DNA of 64,000 nt. It comes from Bacteroidales bacterium. Its GTDB lineage: Bacteria > Bacteroidota > Bacteroidia > Bacteroidales > F082. The notes beneath the pieces are model-generated. The model did no database searches. It saw only the letters and a list, made by a program, of their open reading frames with translations, and was not told where the DNA came from. Location of the stretch: contig JAEEQP010000008.1 in the NCBI GenBank assembly GCA_016285355.1, positions 1 to 64,000 of the forward strand, read 5' to 3'. Positions 26,922 to 36,700 of this stretch are shown here, piece after piece. Each line of letters opens with the position of its first letter. Positions within the stretch are counted from its first letter, which is position 1. The position numbers were made by a program, and so were the translations under genes.

Positions 26922-27272
26922 TTATTTCTTTGAAAAATTTAGAGTCTTCTGGTTACTTGAGATTACTAATGACGAACTTGTTAGTTCATCGATGGTATAA
27001 ACCACAATTCCACCACCTAACATCAGTTGATTATCTTTAATAGAGTAAGAGGATTCTATACCACACATTAGGTCATGCGAATCATATGTGATGAACACTC
27101 CATCCGACCTAAACAACCACTCGAATCCACTTCCTCCACCACCACCACTATTATAAATACATTCCCATCTGCCAACAATTTTACTTTCATAGAGATATTC
27201 CTTACTGCAAGAAACTATCGTCAAAGTTGCCGCAAACAGCAGCAGCATTGTCAATTTAATTGCTTTCTTCAT
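26922..27272 (-). CDS. Small lipocalin-like lipoprotein
   Basis: A 116-aa protein with a lipoprotein signal (MKKAIKLTMLLLFAATLTIVSC, Cys22) and a short beta-rich body. The sequence KIVGRWECIYNSGGGGGSGFEWLFRSDGVFITYD resembles the start of small lipocalin-like domains of Bacteroidota. There is a Gly5 stretch after the first strand. It stands alone with its own terminator. Binding partner unknown. Confidence 0.65.
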   Translation of the reverse strand: MKKAIKLTMLLLFAATLTIVSCSKEYLYESKIVGRWECIYNSGGGGGSGFEWLFRSDGVFITYDSHDLMCGIESSYSIKDNQLMLGGGIVVYTIDELTSSSLVISSNQKTLNFSKK

Positions 27273-27730
27273 TTCTGTCCTACCCTAATTCGTGCCGGGC
27301 GCAACTTTTGTTTCCCAAACAGCTCAAAAAGGAACTAACTTGACAAATGAAGAGAGTGGAGCCATTCATCTTTGCCCTATTTTCAAGATAGCTGGGCTTT
27401 GGACTCCCATGTGAACAAAAATAAGGATAGATAATTGCTCCACAGGGATGTATCGTAAATGGTAAACGACCACAAACCAATGGAAGCACATACTTTCTCT
27501 TATCCCTATTCACAATTGGTGAATTGTCCAAGTTCACTATCTTTAGGAATAAAGCGAAAAATGCGCTTTCTTCATCAACCCGATTTCTCTCGGATTGACA
27601 GGGGCAAAAATACAGAATTTTCGGATAGCGCAAGGAAAAAGAGACAAATCTTGCGGAAATCCGCCACAAATGTCATTTTACTATGAAAAAGTATTGCTAA
27701 TTTTGCGGCAACAAATATAGATTCCAAACA
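27273..27730. other. 458-bp stretch without a convincing gene
   Basis: A minus-strand frame (27280-27669) is open but starts upstream of the only promoter-like box (reverse complement TATTTTTG at 27605-27612). Its translation is Cys-rich and unlike a protein family. The box may instead drive the small lipoprotein gene with a long leader. A plus-strand TAATTTTG box at 27698-27705 precedes the fragment at 27731. Confidence 0.4.
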
Positions 27731-27862
27731 ATGAACGCAATTATCGACATCAGTTACAACCAACTTCTGCTGCTCCTTCAGCAAATGCTTGTCCGAGCGC
27801 AACGAGTCGTTCATGGAGAAATTGAAACAGATTCGGCGTGTTGCCGCAGTTTTTTAGGATGA
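27731..27862 (+). pseudogene. Possible frameshifted antitoxin remnant
   Basis: A 43-codon frame starts MNAIIDISYNQLLLLLQQM, which resembles the start of small Bacteroidota antitoxins or DUF-type proteins, then turns into unlikely sequence. A frame shift near codon 21 restores a plausible continuation (ERNESFMEKLKQIRR...) before a stop. A -7 box (TAATTTTG, 27698-27705) is well placed 25 nt upstream. This is an inference from short sequence only. Confidence 0.3.
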
Positions 27863-27875
27863 TAAAGCTGTAATT

Positions 27876-29417
27876 ATGGAACAAATCATACAAACCGTAT
27901 ACGACTGGGTGTGGAGTCCTGCCCTTGTGGCGATATGCCTGCTTGCAGGACTGTATTTCTCTATTGGTACGCGCTTCGTACAAGTGCGGCGTTTTCGCGA
28001 GATGGCGCGGCTGCTTTTTTCGTCTGACAACAGCCAAAAGACTGGCATTACTTCATTTCAGGCATTTTCGATGGCTTTGTCGGGGCGAGTGGGTACAGGC
28101 AACATCGTCGGCGTGGCTACCGCCATTGGCTTCGGCGGCCCGGGCGCCATAGTATGGATGTGGATTATCGCGTTCTTTGGGGCTGGCAGCGCTTTTGTGG
28201 AAGCCACTTTGGCACAAGTCTTTAAGGAGGACCACAATGGACAGTTTCGAGGCGGTCCCGCCTATTACATAGAAAACGGATTACGTTCACCGTTCTTCGG
28301 GGCGTTTTTTGCTGTACTGGCAGCCTTGGCTTGCGGCGTTTTTCTGCCACCGGTGCAGTGTAATGGCATAGCCCTTTCGTGTTCTCGTGCGTTCGGCGTG
28401 GATCCATGGGTGATAGGTGTTATGGTAGCCGTTCTCATCGCTTTGGTGATCATTGGCGGCGTCAAACGCATTGCTAACGTAGCTCAGATTGTGGCTCCCG
28501 TCATGGCAGTGATTTACATTATTCTGTCCATAGTAGTGCTTGTGGTCAACTACAGAATCGTTCCCGATGTGTTTCTTCAGATGTTGCGCGGAGCCGTGGG
28601 CATCAATGAGGTGGGAGGCGCGCTGATAGGTAGCACTATCGCATGGGGTGTCAAACGCGGCATCTATAGCAATGAAGCCGGACAGGGCACTGGTCCCATA
28701 GTGGCAGCGGCGGCCAGAGTGAGTCATCCAGTAAAACAGGGGCTCGTTCAGGCATTTTCGGTGTATATCGATACGCTTTTGGTCTGTACAGCCACAGCCA
28801 TGATGATTCTGGCTTGTCGCACATATAATATTATTGACACCGTTGAGCAGACCCCGTCGGGTGCTGTGGTGACTTATCTCCAACAGAACCCCAACGCTCC
28901 TGAAGGCGAACCAGGGGTGTTCTACACTACAGGAGCCCTTGGGACGGTGGTGGGTCAGCGGACGGGCGACATGATTATCTCCATCGCCTTGTTCTTCTTT
29001 GCCTTCACCACCATCATGGCGTATTACTATTATGCCGAAACCAATCTGGTGTACCTATTCAATCGTTGGAGGCGACGCATTTTCAAGAAACACCCGGAAA
29101 GGCTTGACGAATTGGAGGAGGCGGACATGCACTTCGGCGACGAGCGAGGCGAGAAAATCGTGATATGGATACTGAGAATAGGCACCATCTCCGCCGTGTT
29201 CCTTGGCTCGTTGGTGGGCAGCGGTTTGGTGTGGACTTTAGGTGACATCGGCGTGGGTACGATGGCGTGGATTAACATTATCGCCATCCTGTTGCTCTCA
29301 CGAAAGGCCTTCAAGGCGTTGAGGTCGTACGAGCGACAAAAGAAAGAAGGCAAAGACCCCGTCTTTGACCCAAAGGAAATCGGCGTGAAAGGTGCCGATT
29401 TCTGGGAAAAGCGTTAG
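27876..29417 (+). CDS. Sodium:alanine symporter (AGCS family)
   Basis: A 513-aa inner-membrane carrier with about eleven helices. The AGCS signature lies near residue 70 (MALSGRVGTGNIVGVATAIGFGGPGAIVWMW), followed by FRGGPAYYIENGL and GIYSNEAGQGTGPIVAAAA. The family imports alanine, glycine or related amino acids with Na+. The C-terminal ~90 residues are charged and cytoplasmic (RWRRRIFKKHPERLDELEEAD). It follows a possible antitoxin remnant and is convergent with the holin-like gene downstream. Confidence 0.9.
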   Translation: MEQIIQTVYDWVWSPALVAICLLAGLYFSIGTRFVQVRRFREMARLLFSSDNSQKTGITSFQAFSMALSGRVGTGNIVGVATAIGFGGPGAIVWMWIIAFFGAGSAFVEATLAQVFKEDHNGQFRGGPAYYIENGLRSPFFGAFFAVLAALACGVFLPPVQCNGIALSCSRAFGVDPWVIGVMVAVLIALVIIGGVKRIANVAQIVAPVMAVIYIILSIVVLVVNYRIVPDVFLQMLRGAVGINEVGGALIGSTIAWGVKRGIYSNEAGQGTGPIVAAAARVSHPVKQGLVQAFSVYIDTLLVCTATAMMILACRTYNIIDTVEQTPSGAVVTYLQQNPNAPEGEPGVFYTTGALGTVVGQRTGDMIISIALFFFAFTTIMAYYYYAETNLVYLFNRWRRRIFKKHPERLDELEEADMHFGDERGEKIVIWILRIGTISAVFLGSLVGSGLVWTLGDIGVGTMAWINIIAILLLSRKAFKALRSYERQKKEGKDPVFDPKEIGVKGADFWEKR

Positions 29418-29434
29418 ACTTTGCCTTCCCTACG

Positions 29435-30013
29435 TTATTTTTTCTTCTTTCCGAAGAGCGAACTGATAGCTGTGGAGATCCAGTCGCTCAACTTGTTTAC
29501 GCCCGCGCCCAGCAGGTTCTTGGGGGCGTAAAACTCCTTGCAATTGGTGAAAGCATCCGAGATGTCCTCTTCCTTGTCTTTGATGCGGTTTTCTGCGTTC
29601 CAGATGGCTATATCAAGGCCTTCCATGGTTTTCAGACCTTCGGGCTTCGACTCTTTTTGGAAGAAGATATCGGTGTACATGCTGATGAAGCTGCTCTTGA
29701 AGAGTTGCTTGCGCAGCAGAACGAGCACCACTATGGCTATCAGTAGCACGCCCGACATAATGAAAGCAGCCAGTGCATAACTGCCCATCAACTCGCCGAG
29801 CCAGAGAACAACCGCAAAGGACAGGGTTGTCACCAAGGCACCGACGGTGATGAAGATGACCAAAAGGCTGGCAACGGCTGAAGTGCCTTGCGAGAGCCCC
29901 TTCACCGAACGCAACTTCACGTTGTCGATCTGCGCGTTGACGTAGCCTGTGGTTTCATGCACCAGTCTGTCAACGGGAGCCGTAAACCTATTCTTCTTCT
30001 GATTCTTCGACAT
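29435..30013 (-). CDS. Holin-X-like (Phage_holin_3_6) membrane protein
   Basis: A 192-aa protein with two long membrane helices (about 44-72 and 78-102: ASLLVIFITVGALVTTLSFAVVLWL and ALAAFIMSGVLLIAIVVLVLL). The soluble C-terminus ends in KKKK. This matches chromosomal proteins of the Actinobacterial Holin-X superfamily, often next to YtxH genes in Bacteroidota; a stress or envelope role is inferred. No phage genes are nearby. Its start overlaps the end of the YtxH gene by 26 nt in another frame. Confidence 0.7.
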   Translation of the reverse strand: MSKNQKKNRFTAPVDRLVHETTGYVNAQIDNVKLRSVKGLSQGTSAVASLLVIFITVGALVTTLSFAVVLWLGELMGSYALAAFIMSGVLLIAIVVLVLLRKQLFKSSFISMYTDIFFQKESKPEGLKTMEGLDIAIWNAENRIKDKEEDISDAFTNCKEFYAPKNLLGAGVNKLSDWISTAISSLFGKKKK

Positions 30014-30191
30014 TTTCTTCCTTTTCTTTCTTGAGGTTCGACAATTTCTCCTTTACCTTGTCGATACAGTCTTCAGCCGTCTTTTTCACTTTCTTACGGC
30101 TTTCTTCTCCTTTGTCGGGAGCTAAGAGGATTCCCAGTACGGCACCAACTGCGGCACCGGCTAACAATGCGATAACAGTACGTGATTTCAT
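29988..30191 (-). CDS. YtxH-domain small membrane protein
   Basis: A 67-aa protein. The Gly/Ala-rich N-terminal helix with the YtxH motif (ALLAGAAVGAVLGILLAPDKGEESRKKV) is followed by a Lys/Glu-rich coiled-coil tail ending VEESEEE. YtxH proteins are small general-stress envelope proteins. It is co-transcribed with the holin-like gene, which it overlaps. Confidence 0.8.
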   Translation of the reverse strand: MKSRTVIALLAGAAVGAVLGILLAPDKGEESRKKVKKTAEDCIDKVKEKLSNLKKEKEENVEESEEE

Positions 30192-30247
30192 GGTGTCAGG
30201 TATTAAAAGGTTTATAATTAGTTAGGAATAATTGAATAGTAATTTGG

Positions 30248-30255
30248 CAAAAATA
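30248..30255 (-). promoter_or_regulatory. -7 box upstream of YtxH gene
   Basis: The reverse complement reads TATTTTTG, about 57 nt before the YtxH start; the -33 spacing is poor. Confidence 0.35.
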
Positions 30256-30275
30256 CAAAAATTATACAAACAGTG

Positions 30276-33200
30276 TTACGAATTTTGCATTTCTCTGAGC
30301 AGTTCCAATGCCTGCGTGACAGTGCTCACTTCCTTGACGGTGAGTTGCAGCTTGTCATTGACCTCCTTGACGGCGGTGCGTTTCGGGTGGTTCATGATGT
30401 ACTGCATGAGGTGTTGGAAGGTGGCACTTTCAAAATATTTTGACTCGGGGTTGCTGACGAAATACGCTGTCATGTTGTGGTGACGTAACAGTATCTTTTC
30501 GAAACCCAGGTCTTTGGCAATCCAGCGTAGACGTACCGTGTTGAGCAAGTCGTTGACTTGCTTGGGGATGGGCCCGAAGCGGTCGATGAGGTGGTCGGTG
30601 AATTTCATCAGGCTCTCCTCGGTCTTGGTGCGGTCGAGTTCACTGTAAAGGCTGACGCGCTCTTGCGTCGAGTTGATGTAATCCGATGGGAAACGCACCT
30701 CCATGTCGGTCTCAATAGTGCAGTCCGCGACGTAGGATTTTTCCTCTTCCTTGTCGAAAATATCTTGGAATTCAGTCTCTTTCAGTTCGAGAATGGCCTC
30801 ATCGAGAATTTTGTGGTAGGTCTCGAAACCGATGTCGTTGATGAAACCGCTCTGTTCGGCACCGAGGATGTTGCCTGCGCCACGGATGTCCAAATCGCGC
30901 ATGGCGATGTTGATGCCTTCTCCAAGGTCGGAGAACTCTTCTAAGGCACGGAGACGTTTCTGGGCTTCTTGGGTGAGGGTGTTGAGCGGCGGTGTCAGCA
31001 GGTAACAGAAAGCTTTCTTGTTGGAACGCCCCACGCGGCCACGGAGTTGGTGCAAATCGCTGAGGCCATAACGGTGTGCGTCGTTGATGATAATGGTGTT
31101 GGCATTGGGGATGTCCAAACCCGACTCAACAATGGTGGTGCATAGTAGCACATCATAATCGCCATTGATGAAGTCAAGCATAATCTTCTCCAACTTCGCG
31201 CCTTCCATCTGGCCGTGAGCAACGGCGATGCGCACGCCTGGCACATACTTTAGGATGAAGTCGTGCACATCCATAATGTTCTGGATGCGGTTGTGGATGA
31301 AGAATACTTGTCCATTGCGGGCAATCTCGAATTGGATGGCATCACGAATCAACTCGCCGTCGAAGCCTCGCAGTTCAGTTTGCACAGGATAGCGGTTGGG
31401 TGGCGGTGTTGTGATGACACTCAAATCTCTTGCACCCATCATGGAGAACTGTAGGGTTCTTGGAATGGGCGTGGCAGTCAAAGTCAGCGTGTCGACGTTG
31501 GCTTTCATCTCTTTCAACTTTTCCTTCACAGCTACGCCAAACTTCTGTTCCTCGTCAATGACTAGTAAGCCCAAATCTTTGAACTTCACATCCTTTCCCG
31601 TCAGGCGGTGTGTCCCGATGATGATGTCGATTTCTCCTTTTTCGAGTTTCTTCAGGATTTCAGCCTGTTGTTTAGTTGTCTTGAAACGGTTGAGGTATTC
31701 GATGGTGACTGGGAAACCATCGAAGCGTTCGGTGAAGGTGTGGTAATGTTGCAGAGCCAGTACTGTTGTCGGCACGAGTACGGCCACTTGTTTGGAGTCG
31801 CAGCAGGCTTTGAAAGCAGCGCGCATGGCAACCTCAGTCTTGCCAAACCCTACGTCGCCGCACACGAGGCGGTCCATGGGGTTCTCGCTTTCCATGTCGC
31901 GCTTCACGTCGTTGGTAGCTTTCAGTTGGTCGGGGGTGTCCTCGTAAATGAAAGAAGCCTCCAACTCGTTTTGCAGGTAGTTGTCGGGCGAGAACTGGAA
32001 TCCTGGGGTGCGTTTGCGCTCGGCATAAAGTTTAATCAGCTCACGCGCGATGTCCTTGACTTTGCTCTTGGTCTTGTTTTTCAAGCGGTTCCATGCGCCA
32101 CTGCCGAGGGTGCTGAGTTTGGGCTCAGTGCCATCTTTACTGCTGTATTTGGCGATGCGGTGCAGCGAGTGGATGCTCACGTAGAGCAGGTCGCCGTTGT
32201 TGTAAATCAGACGGATGGCCTCTTGGGGCTTGCCGTTGTTCTCGATGGTTTCAAGGCCGTCGAAGCGCCCGATGCCGTGGTCAATGTGGGTGACGTAGTC
32301 GCCGGGCTTCAGTTCGTAAAGGTCCTTCAACGTGATGGCCTGTTTAGTCGAGAAATTATCGCGCAGGTGGAAGCGGTGGTAACGCTCGAAGATCTGGTGG
32401 TCGGTATAGCAGCACACTTTCAAGTCCTCGTCGATGAAGCCACCGTGGATAGCGATGGTTTCGGTCTCGAAATCGCGGTGTAGCTCGTCGTTGTGGTTGA
32501 TGTCGTTCAGAATCGCCTGAATGCGTGAAAGTTGCTTACTGCTCTCCGAAAATACTATGATGCGGTAGCCTTCTTCCTTGTGTTCGGTAATATCGTCAAT
32601 GAGCAGGTTGAAGTTCTTGTTGAAAATCGGTTGCGGCTTGGTATGGAATTGGATAGTTGTCAGTTGGCAGTTGTCGTCGCCCATGTCATTCCCGCAGAGG
32701 TTTGTGGGTGAGCTGGAATCTATGGGCGATGTAGGTACTAGTTTGCTGGAAACGCCAAATTCCACCGTGCGGCGTCTCTTCAAGCACTCCATTAACTCAT
32801 CGGATTTGCTGAACAACTGACTGGGCTTTAAGATTTTAACTTCCTCGTCTTGTCCCTGCATTTTCTCGAAGGCCTCCACGGCGCGGTCGTATTCCTTGTC
32901 GACTTGTGTGGCAAAGAAAGGCATGTCTGTGAGCCAAACAGTGGTGGTGTCAGGCAGGTATTGCAGGATGGCCTCACGCTCCTCGATGAAAGCGCGTTCT
33001 TGCATGTTGGGTAGCAAAACAATCTGTTTTAATTTTTCGATGGAGAGCTGGTCGGCGATGTTGAAGCTGCGGATGCTGTCGACCTCGTCGCCGAAGAACT
33101 CGATACGGTAAGGATAGTCGTTGGCAAAGGAAAACACATCCACCAAACCACCACGAATGGCAAACTGACCAGGTTCCACCACGAAATCGACACTCTCAAA

Positions 33201-33707
33201 CTCATATTCGTAAAGCAAATCCGTAAGGAAATCCAAGTTGATTTTGTCGCCCACCTTGATTTTGAAGGTGTTCTTGGCCAACAATTTGCGCGTGAAGACC
33301 TTCTCGCTTAGTGCTTCTGGATAACTGACAATCAAAGTCTTCCGTTCGGAAGTGGAGACGCGTTGCAGCACTTCAGTACGGGAGAGGATATAGGTGTTGT
33401 CAGCCTTCTCGGGTTCGTAGGGGCGTTTGTAGGAAGTGGGGTAGAAGAGTACCTGCTTCTTGCTGTAGTCCATGCCGCGCTCGTTGAGCAGGCTTTCGAG
33501 GTCGTTGTAGAAATAGGCCGCGTCTTCCTTGTCGGCGCAGACGATGAGGTGCTGCCCGCCCATTTGGCGGAAAGTCTCTTCCACAACGAAAGCCTTCGAA
33601 GAGGCTACCAAATTGGAACAAAGCAAATGCCCATCCTCGCGCAAAGCCTTGACTATCGCGTCGATGTGGGCATCATTTTTATAAGGTTGGTTCGAAATGC
33701 TTGCCAC
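30276..33707 (-). CDS. mfd: Transcription-repair coupling factor Mfd
   Basis: A 1143-aa ATPase that removes stalled RNA polymerase and recruits UvrA. Order: N-terminal UvrB-homology region (1 to ~330), an RNA polymerase-interacting CarD/TRCF domain (LKPGDYVTHIDHGIGRF), helicase domain 1 with Walker A GDVGFGKTE and DEEQ box (LLVIDEEQKFGV), helicase domain 2 with GRVGRSNKKAFCYLL, and a C-terminal TRCF domain. An acidic/Pro/Ser-rich insertion of about 35 residues (SSKLVPTSPIDSSSPTNLCGN) near 320-355 looks variable. The -7 box is at 33749-33756. Confidence 0.94.
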   Translation of the reverse strand: MASISNQPYKNDAHIDAIVKALREDGHLLCSNLVASSKAFVVEETFRQMGGQHLIVCADKEDAAYFYNDLESLLNERGMDYSKKQVLFYPTSYKRPYEPEKADNTYILSRTEVLQRVSTSERKTLIVSYPEALSEKVFTRKLLAKNTFKIKVGDKINLDFLTDLLYEYEFESVDFVVEPGQFAIRGGLVDVFSFANDYPYRIEFFGDEVDSIRSFNIADQLSIEKLKQIVLLPNMQERAFIEEREAILQYLPDTTTVWLTDMPFFATQVDKEYDRAVEAFEKMQGQDEEVKILKPSQLFSKSDELMECLKRRRTVEFGVSSKLVPTSPIDSSSPTNLCGNDMGDDNCQLTTIQFHTKPQPIFNKNFNLLIDDITEHKEEGYRIIVFSESSKQLSRIQAILNDINHNDELHRDFETETIAIHGGFIDEDLKVCCYTDHQIFERYHRFHLRDNFSTKQAITLKDLYELKPGDYVTHIDHGIGRFDGLETIENNGKPQEAIRLIYNNGDLLYVSIHSLHRIAKYSSKDGTEPKLSTLGSGAWNRLKNKTKSKVKDIARELIKLYAERKRTPGFQFSPDNYLQNELEASFIYEDTPDQLKATNDVKRDMESENPMDRLVCGDVGFGKTEVAMRAAFKACCDSKQVAVLVPTTVLALQHYHTFTERFDGFPVTIEYLNRFKTTKQQAEILKKLEKGEIDIIIGTHRLTGKDVKFKDLGLLVIDEEQKFGVAVKEKLKEMKANVDTLTLTATPIPRTLQFSMMGARDLSVITTPPPNRYPVQTELRGFDGELIRDAIQFEIARNGQVFFIHNRIQNIMDVHDFILKYVPGVRIAVAHGQMEGAKLEKIMLDFINGDYDVLLCTTIVESGLDIPNANTIIINDAHRYGLSDLHQLRGRVGRSNKKAFCYLLTPPLNTLTQEAQKRLRALEEFSDLGEGINIAMRDLDIRGAGNILGAEQSGFINDIGFETYHKILDEAILELKETEFQDIFDKEEEKSYVADCTIETDMEVRFPSDYINSTQERVSLYSELDRTKTEESLMKFTDHLIDRFGPIPKQVNDLLNTVRLRWIAKDLGFEKILLRHHNMTAYFVSNPESKYFESATFQHLMQYIMNHPKRTAVKEVNDKLQLTVKEVSTVTQALELLREMQNS

Positions 33708-33748
33708 TTTTTTGAAAATTAACTCCGTTGAATCTCCGATTTGTGGCG

Positions 33749-33756
33749 CAAAGGTA
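33749..33756 (-). promoter_or_regulatory. -7 box of mfd
   Basis: The reverse complement reads TACCTTTG, 41 nt before the mfd ATG and just past the stop of the upstream protease gene. Confidence 0.5.
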
Positions 33757-33761
33757 CGAAA

Positions 33762-36700
33762 TTAATCGATTATAATTTTCTGCGTTTTCACGCCATTGGC
33801 GGTAATAAGACGCAGGACATAAACGCCAGGGGTCATCCTGTTTGTAGAGACGCGATTCATCGCGTCTCCTGAGAGAACGATTCGACCTGTCATATCAATA
33901 ATTTGTAAGATACCTTCTTTGTAAACGATAATGTTTCCATCGTTGATGAAAGCAAAGTTCTCATTATCGCTGTCTACGTCCTCACAGACGGATGCAAACA
34001 CCAGTCTGAACCTCGAAGCGTAATCCGTCGTTTTGGCTTCAAAGGTATAGTTCGGAGTCGCCAAAAGGTCAACATCAATGCCAGTGAGGTTGTCGATGAG
34101 GTGGAGGTATGTTAGGTCAAGGTTCTGGGACTCGATGCCGATAGTGTAAGTTCCGTTTTCGGTAGCCTTGAAGTTGAGCGGCAGTTCGTTTTCTTCATCG
34201 GCGTAGACCACTGCAAGGTCTTGTCCGTCGTGATGGAGACTGATTTGTGAGAGTTTATCGTCCAAACGGAATTTCTCCAAGCTGTTGCCGTCGCCGAAAC
34301 GCATTCTGGCTCGGTCGATGAGGGCGCGACCTTGAGTGGCGATGATGTCGATGCAACCACTTGAGTTTGTGCCTTTTGAGGAAGCGGATTTGGTGAAAGT
34401 AACGGTGGCGTCGTTTTCGGAGGCTTGCACGAGGATACCTTCACAAGGAGCGATGATGTGGCCTGATTCGGGCAGACTTACATCGTGTCCGTTTACAACA
34501 TAATAGTCCTTGTCCACAGTGGCGTTGCAGGCGAAGGGGTTGCCCACAAGGTTGAATCCTGTCAGTTCGGTGGCACTGTAGCTCAAATCGCGGATATTGA
34601 CGGTGTTGTTGCTTGGTGTCAGGGTGCCGGCAAATTGCAGCGTCGTGGCGGCACTATTGGCGTAGAGGTAGCCTTTTTGAGGCTCAATGTTGAAGTTCGA
34701 GTTGGTGTTTTGGTTTATACCATCAACAAGATGTTTTTTATGGTTCTTCCACATGTGGGTGGGTTCCTCATAGAAATACAGATCGTAATTGCCAGAAAGC
34801 AGGCCGTTTTTTTCGGTAGGAGCAAATGTTTCGCTTACGGGCGAGGCAATGAAGTTCCAACCATTATTGTCGTTAGTGTAGCCGATGATGTTTTTCTTCA
34901 CCGTGGCTTTCACGCCCGAAGTATTGTGGATGAGTTGGGCACCGTCTTCGAGGACGAGGTTGGCGGGGTTGGTGTTGGTGAGGTTTTCGACTGATAATGT
35001 GCTGTTTTCAGCGATGGTCATGTTGTCGTTGTTTCCCAATTCCAAACTTGTCAAGCTTGCTGTGCCTACCGTGACACCAACCATATTAGAGGCTTCAGTT
35101 TCTTCATTGCCAAGTTTGGTCTTTACGGTGTATTGGTGGGCGGTGTTTGGATTTATGTTGGAAAGGGTATGGATGGGCGTGTTCAGGTTTTGGGCAACAC
35201 AAACGTCGTTATCATAAATGTTATAGGTGAAATTACCATCGGTGAGGCTTGCCGAGACGAAGAATGAATAACCGGTGAAATGATACCATGTTGTTCTGTC
35301 ATCGGAATAATAATTCCCTTCATCTGAATTTTGTACTCCAACAATAGTTGGCCTATTTATTCCAGAGGATTTGAAAATAACCCAAATATATTGCTCGTCG
35401 TTTATGGCAATAGATTCGATGGGAATAGTGTGCCATCCTTTGGAGTAAGTTCCGCTAACTGTTGTTGGAGTGCCTGTCGGGGTTGTACTTGAGCATAGAT
35501 ACACGTATGCGGTGTAGGTTCCTGGTGTATAAAAATAAGTCGATACTGAGGTTATGGAAGAACCTGATGCAATTATGGAGGAGGGGAAACGTGTACCCCA
35601 ATAGAAAGTAATGTCTCCAACAGAAGGTGCCCCCCAATCTCCTTCAAAGTCATAATAATTAAGATACTGTAGACTATAAGGAGCGTCCCATTGAAGTGTG
35701 GCGTTACCGTCTTGATATGACAATTCCAGATGTTCAATTTTCAGGTTATCAAGTGTGAAACTGAATTCCACAGTTGCATTTGCTATGTTTGAGGGTAAAG
35801 AAACATTCCCTTCGCTATCTACACTACGAACAAAATATGTATGATTTCCAATTGGAGCATTGTTGTCGGTAAAAATTCCAGTATTTGTTTCCGTGTTGCC
35901 TATGAGGACGTAGTCGCGGTACACGTTGTATGAAGAAGCGTTTCCAACTTCATTCCAAATCAAACTGACACTCAGGTTTGAAACAGAGGCAACCAATCCG
36001 GTTGGCTGGGCATCGTAGGTGATGGGCTGTATGCCAAAGATAGCGGCTTGATTTAAGGGGTAACTGATACCTGTGATGACAAACGATCCATCGCTACTAC
36101 CACCCCATCCCCAGTTGAAATGGAATTTGTCGTTGTTGTTCGCATCAATCTCGTATCCATCGCAGATAAAAGAATGGCCTGATGTGTGTTCTTCATCTAT
36201 TCTTTTTCTTCCTCTATATTGAATAGGTCGACGAGCTGTCAATTCGGCTTTTAACATGTTTTTCCATTGTCCGAGATCCTCTTGGCCAGTCGCGTCAACA
36301 ATTTCGTCTTGGGAGATGTATTGAGCGGTTTGACTGTAATTGAAGTATGATTGAAGAGCATCAACAACATCGGAAGTGGTTGCACTGCTCGAAGTACCGT
36401 TTGAACCATAATCCATATTCACTGAAATGCCGCAATGGTACATCAGTTTAGCAACTGCCTCTTTTTCTTCATTAGGACTGGTACTTGAATAGGTGTTGGT
36501 CATGTTTGCCCAATCGTATGTTGTTTCACCAAAATTGGCGGTTTGTTCTTCATATCCAGGATGTGTGGCAGGGGTATAGGAATGACTCCCGAATCCTGTT
36601 GTGGGATACTCCCAATACTTCATAATTTGCGCCATGGCAGTGGCCACGCATCCAGTCGAATTACTGCCAGGGCAATGGATGTTGTACGGTGAACCTTGGT

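Noticed and set aside
27280..27669. Minus-strand 129-codon frame
   Set aside because: The promoter-like box lies inside it, no later ATG gives a plausible protein, and the translation is Cys- and Ser-rich without family features.
29435..30013. Prophage holin
   Set aside because: No phage genes flank it; the family is chromosomal and sits beside YtxH.
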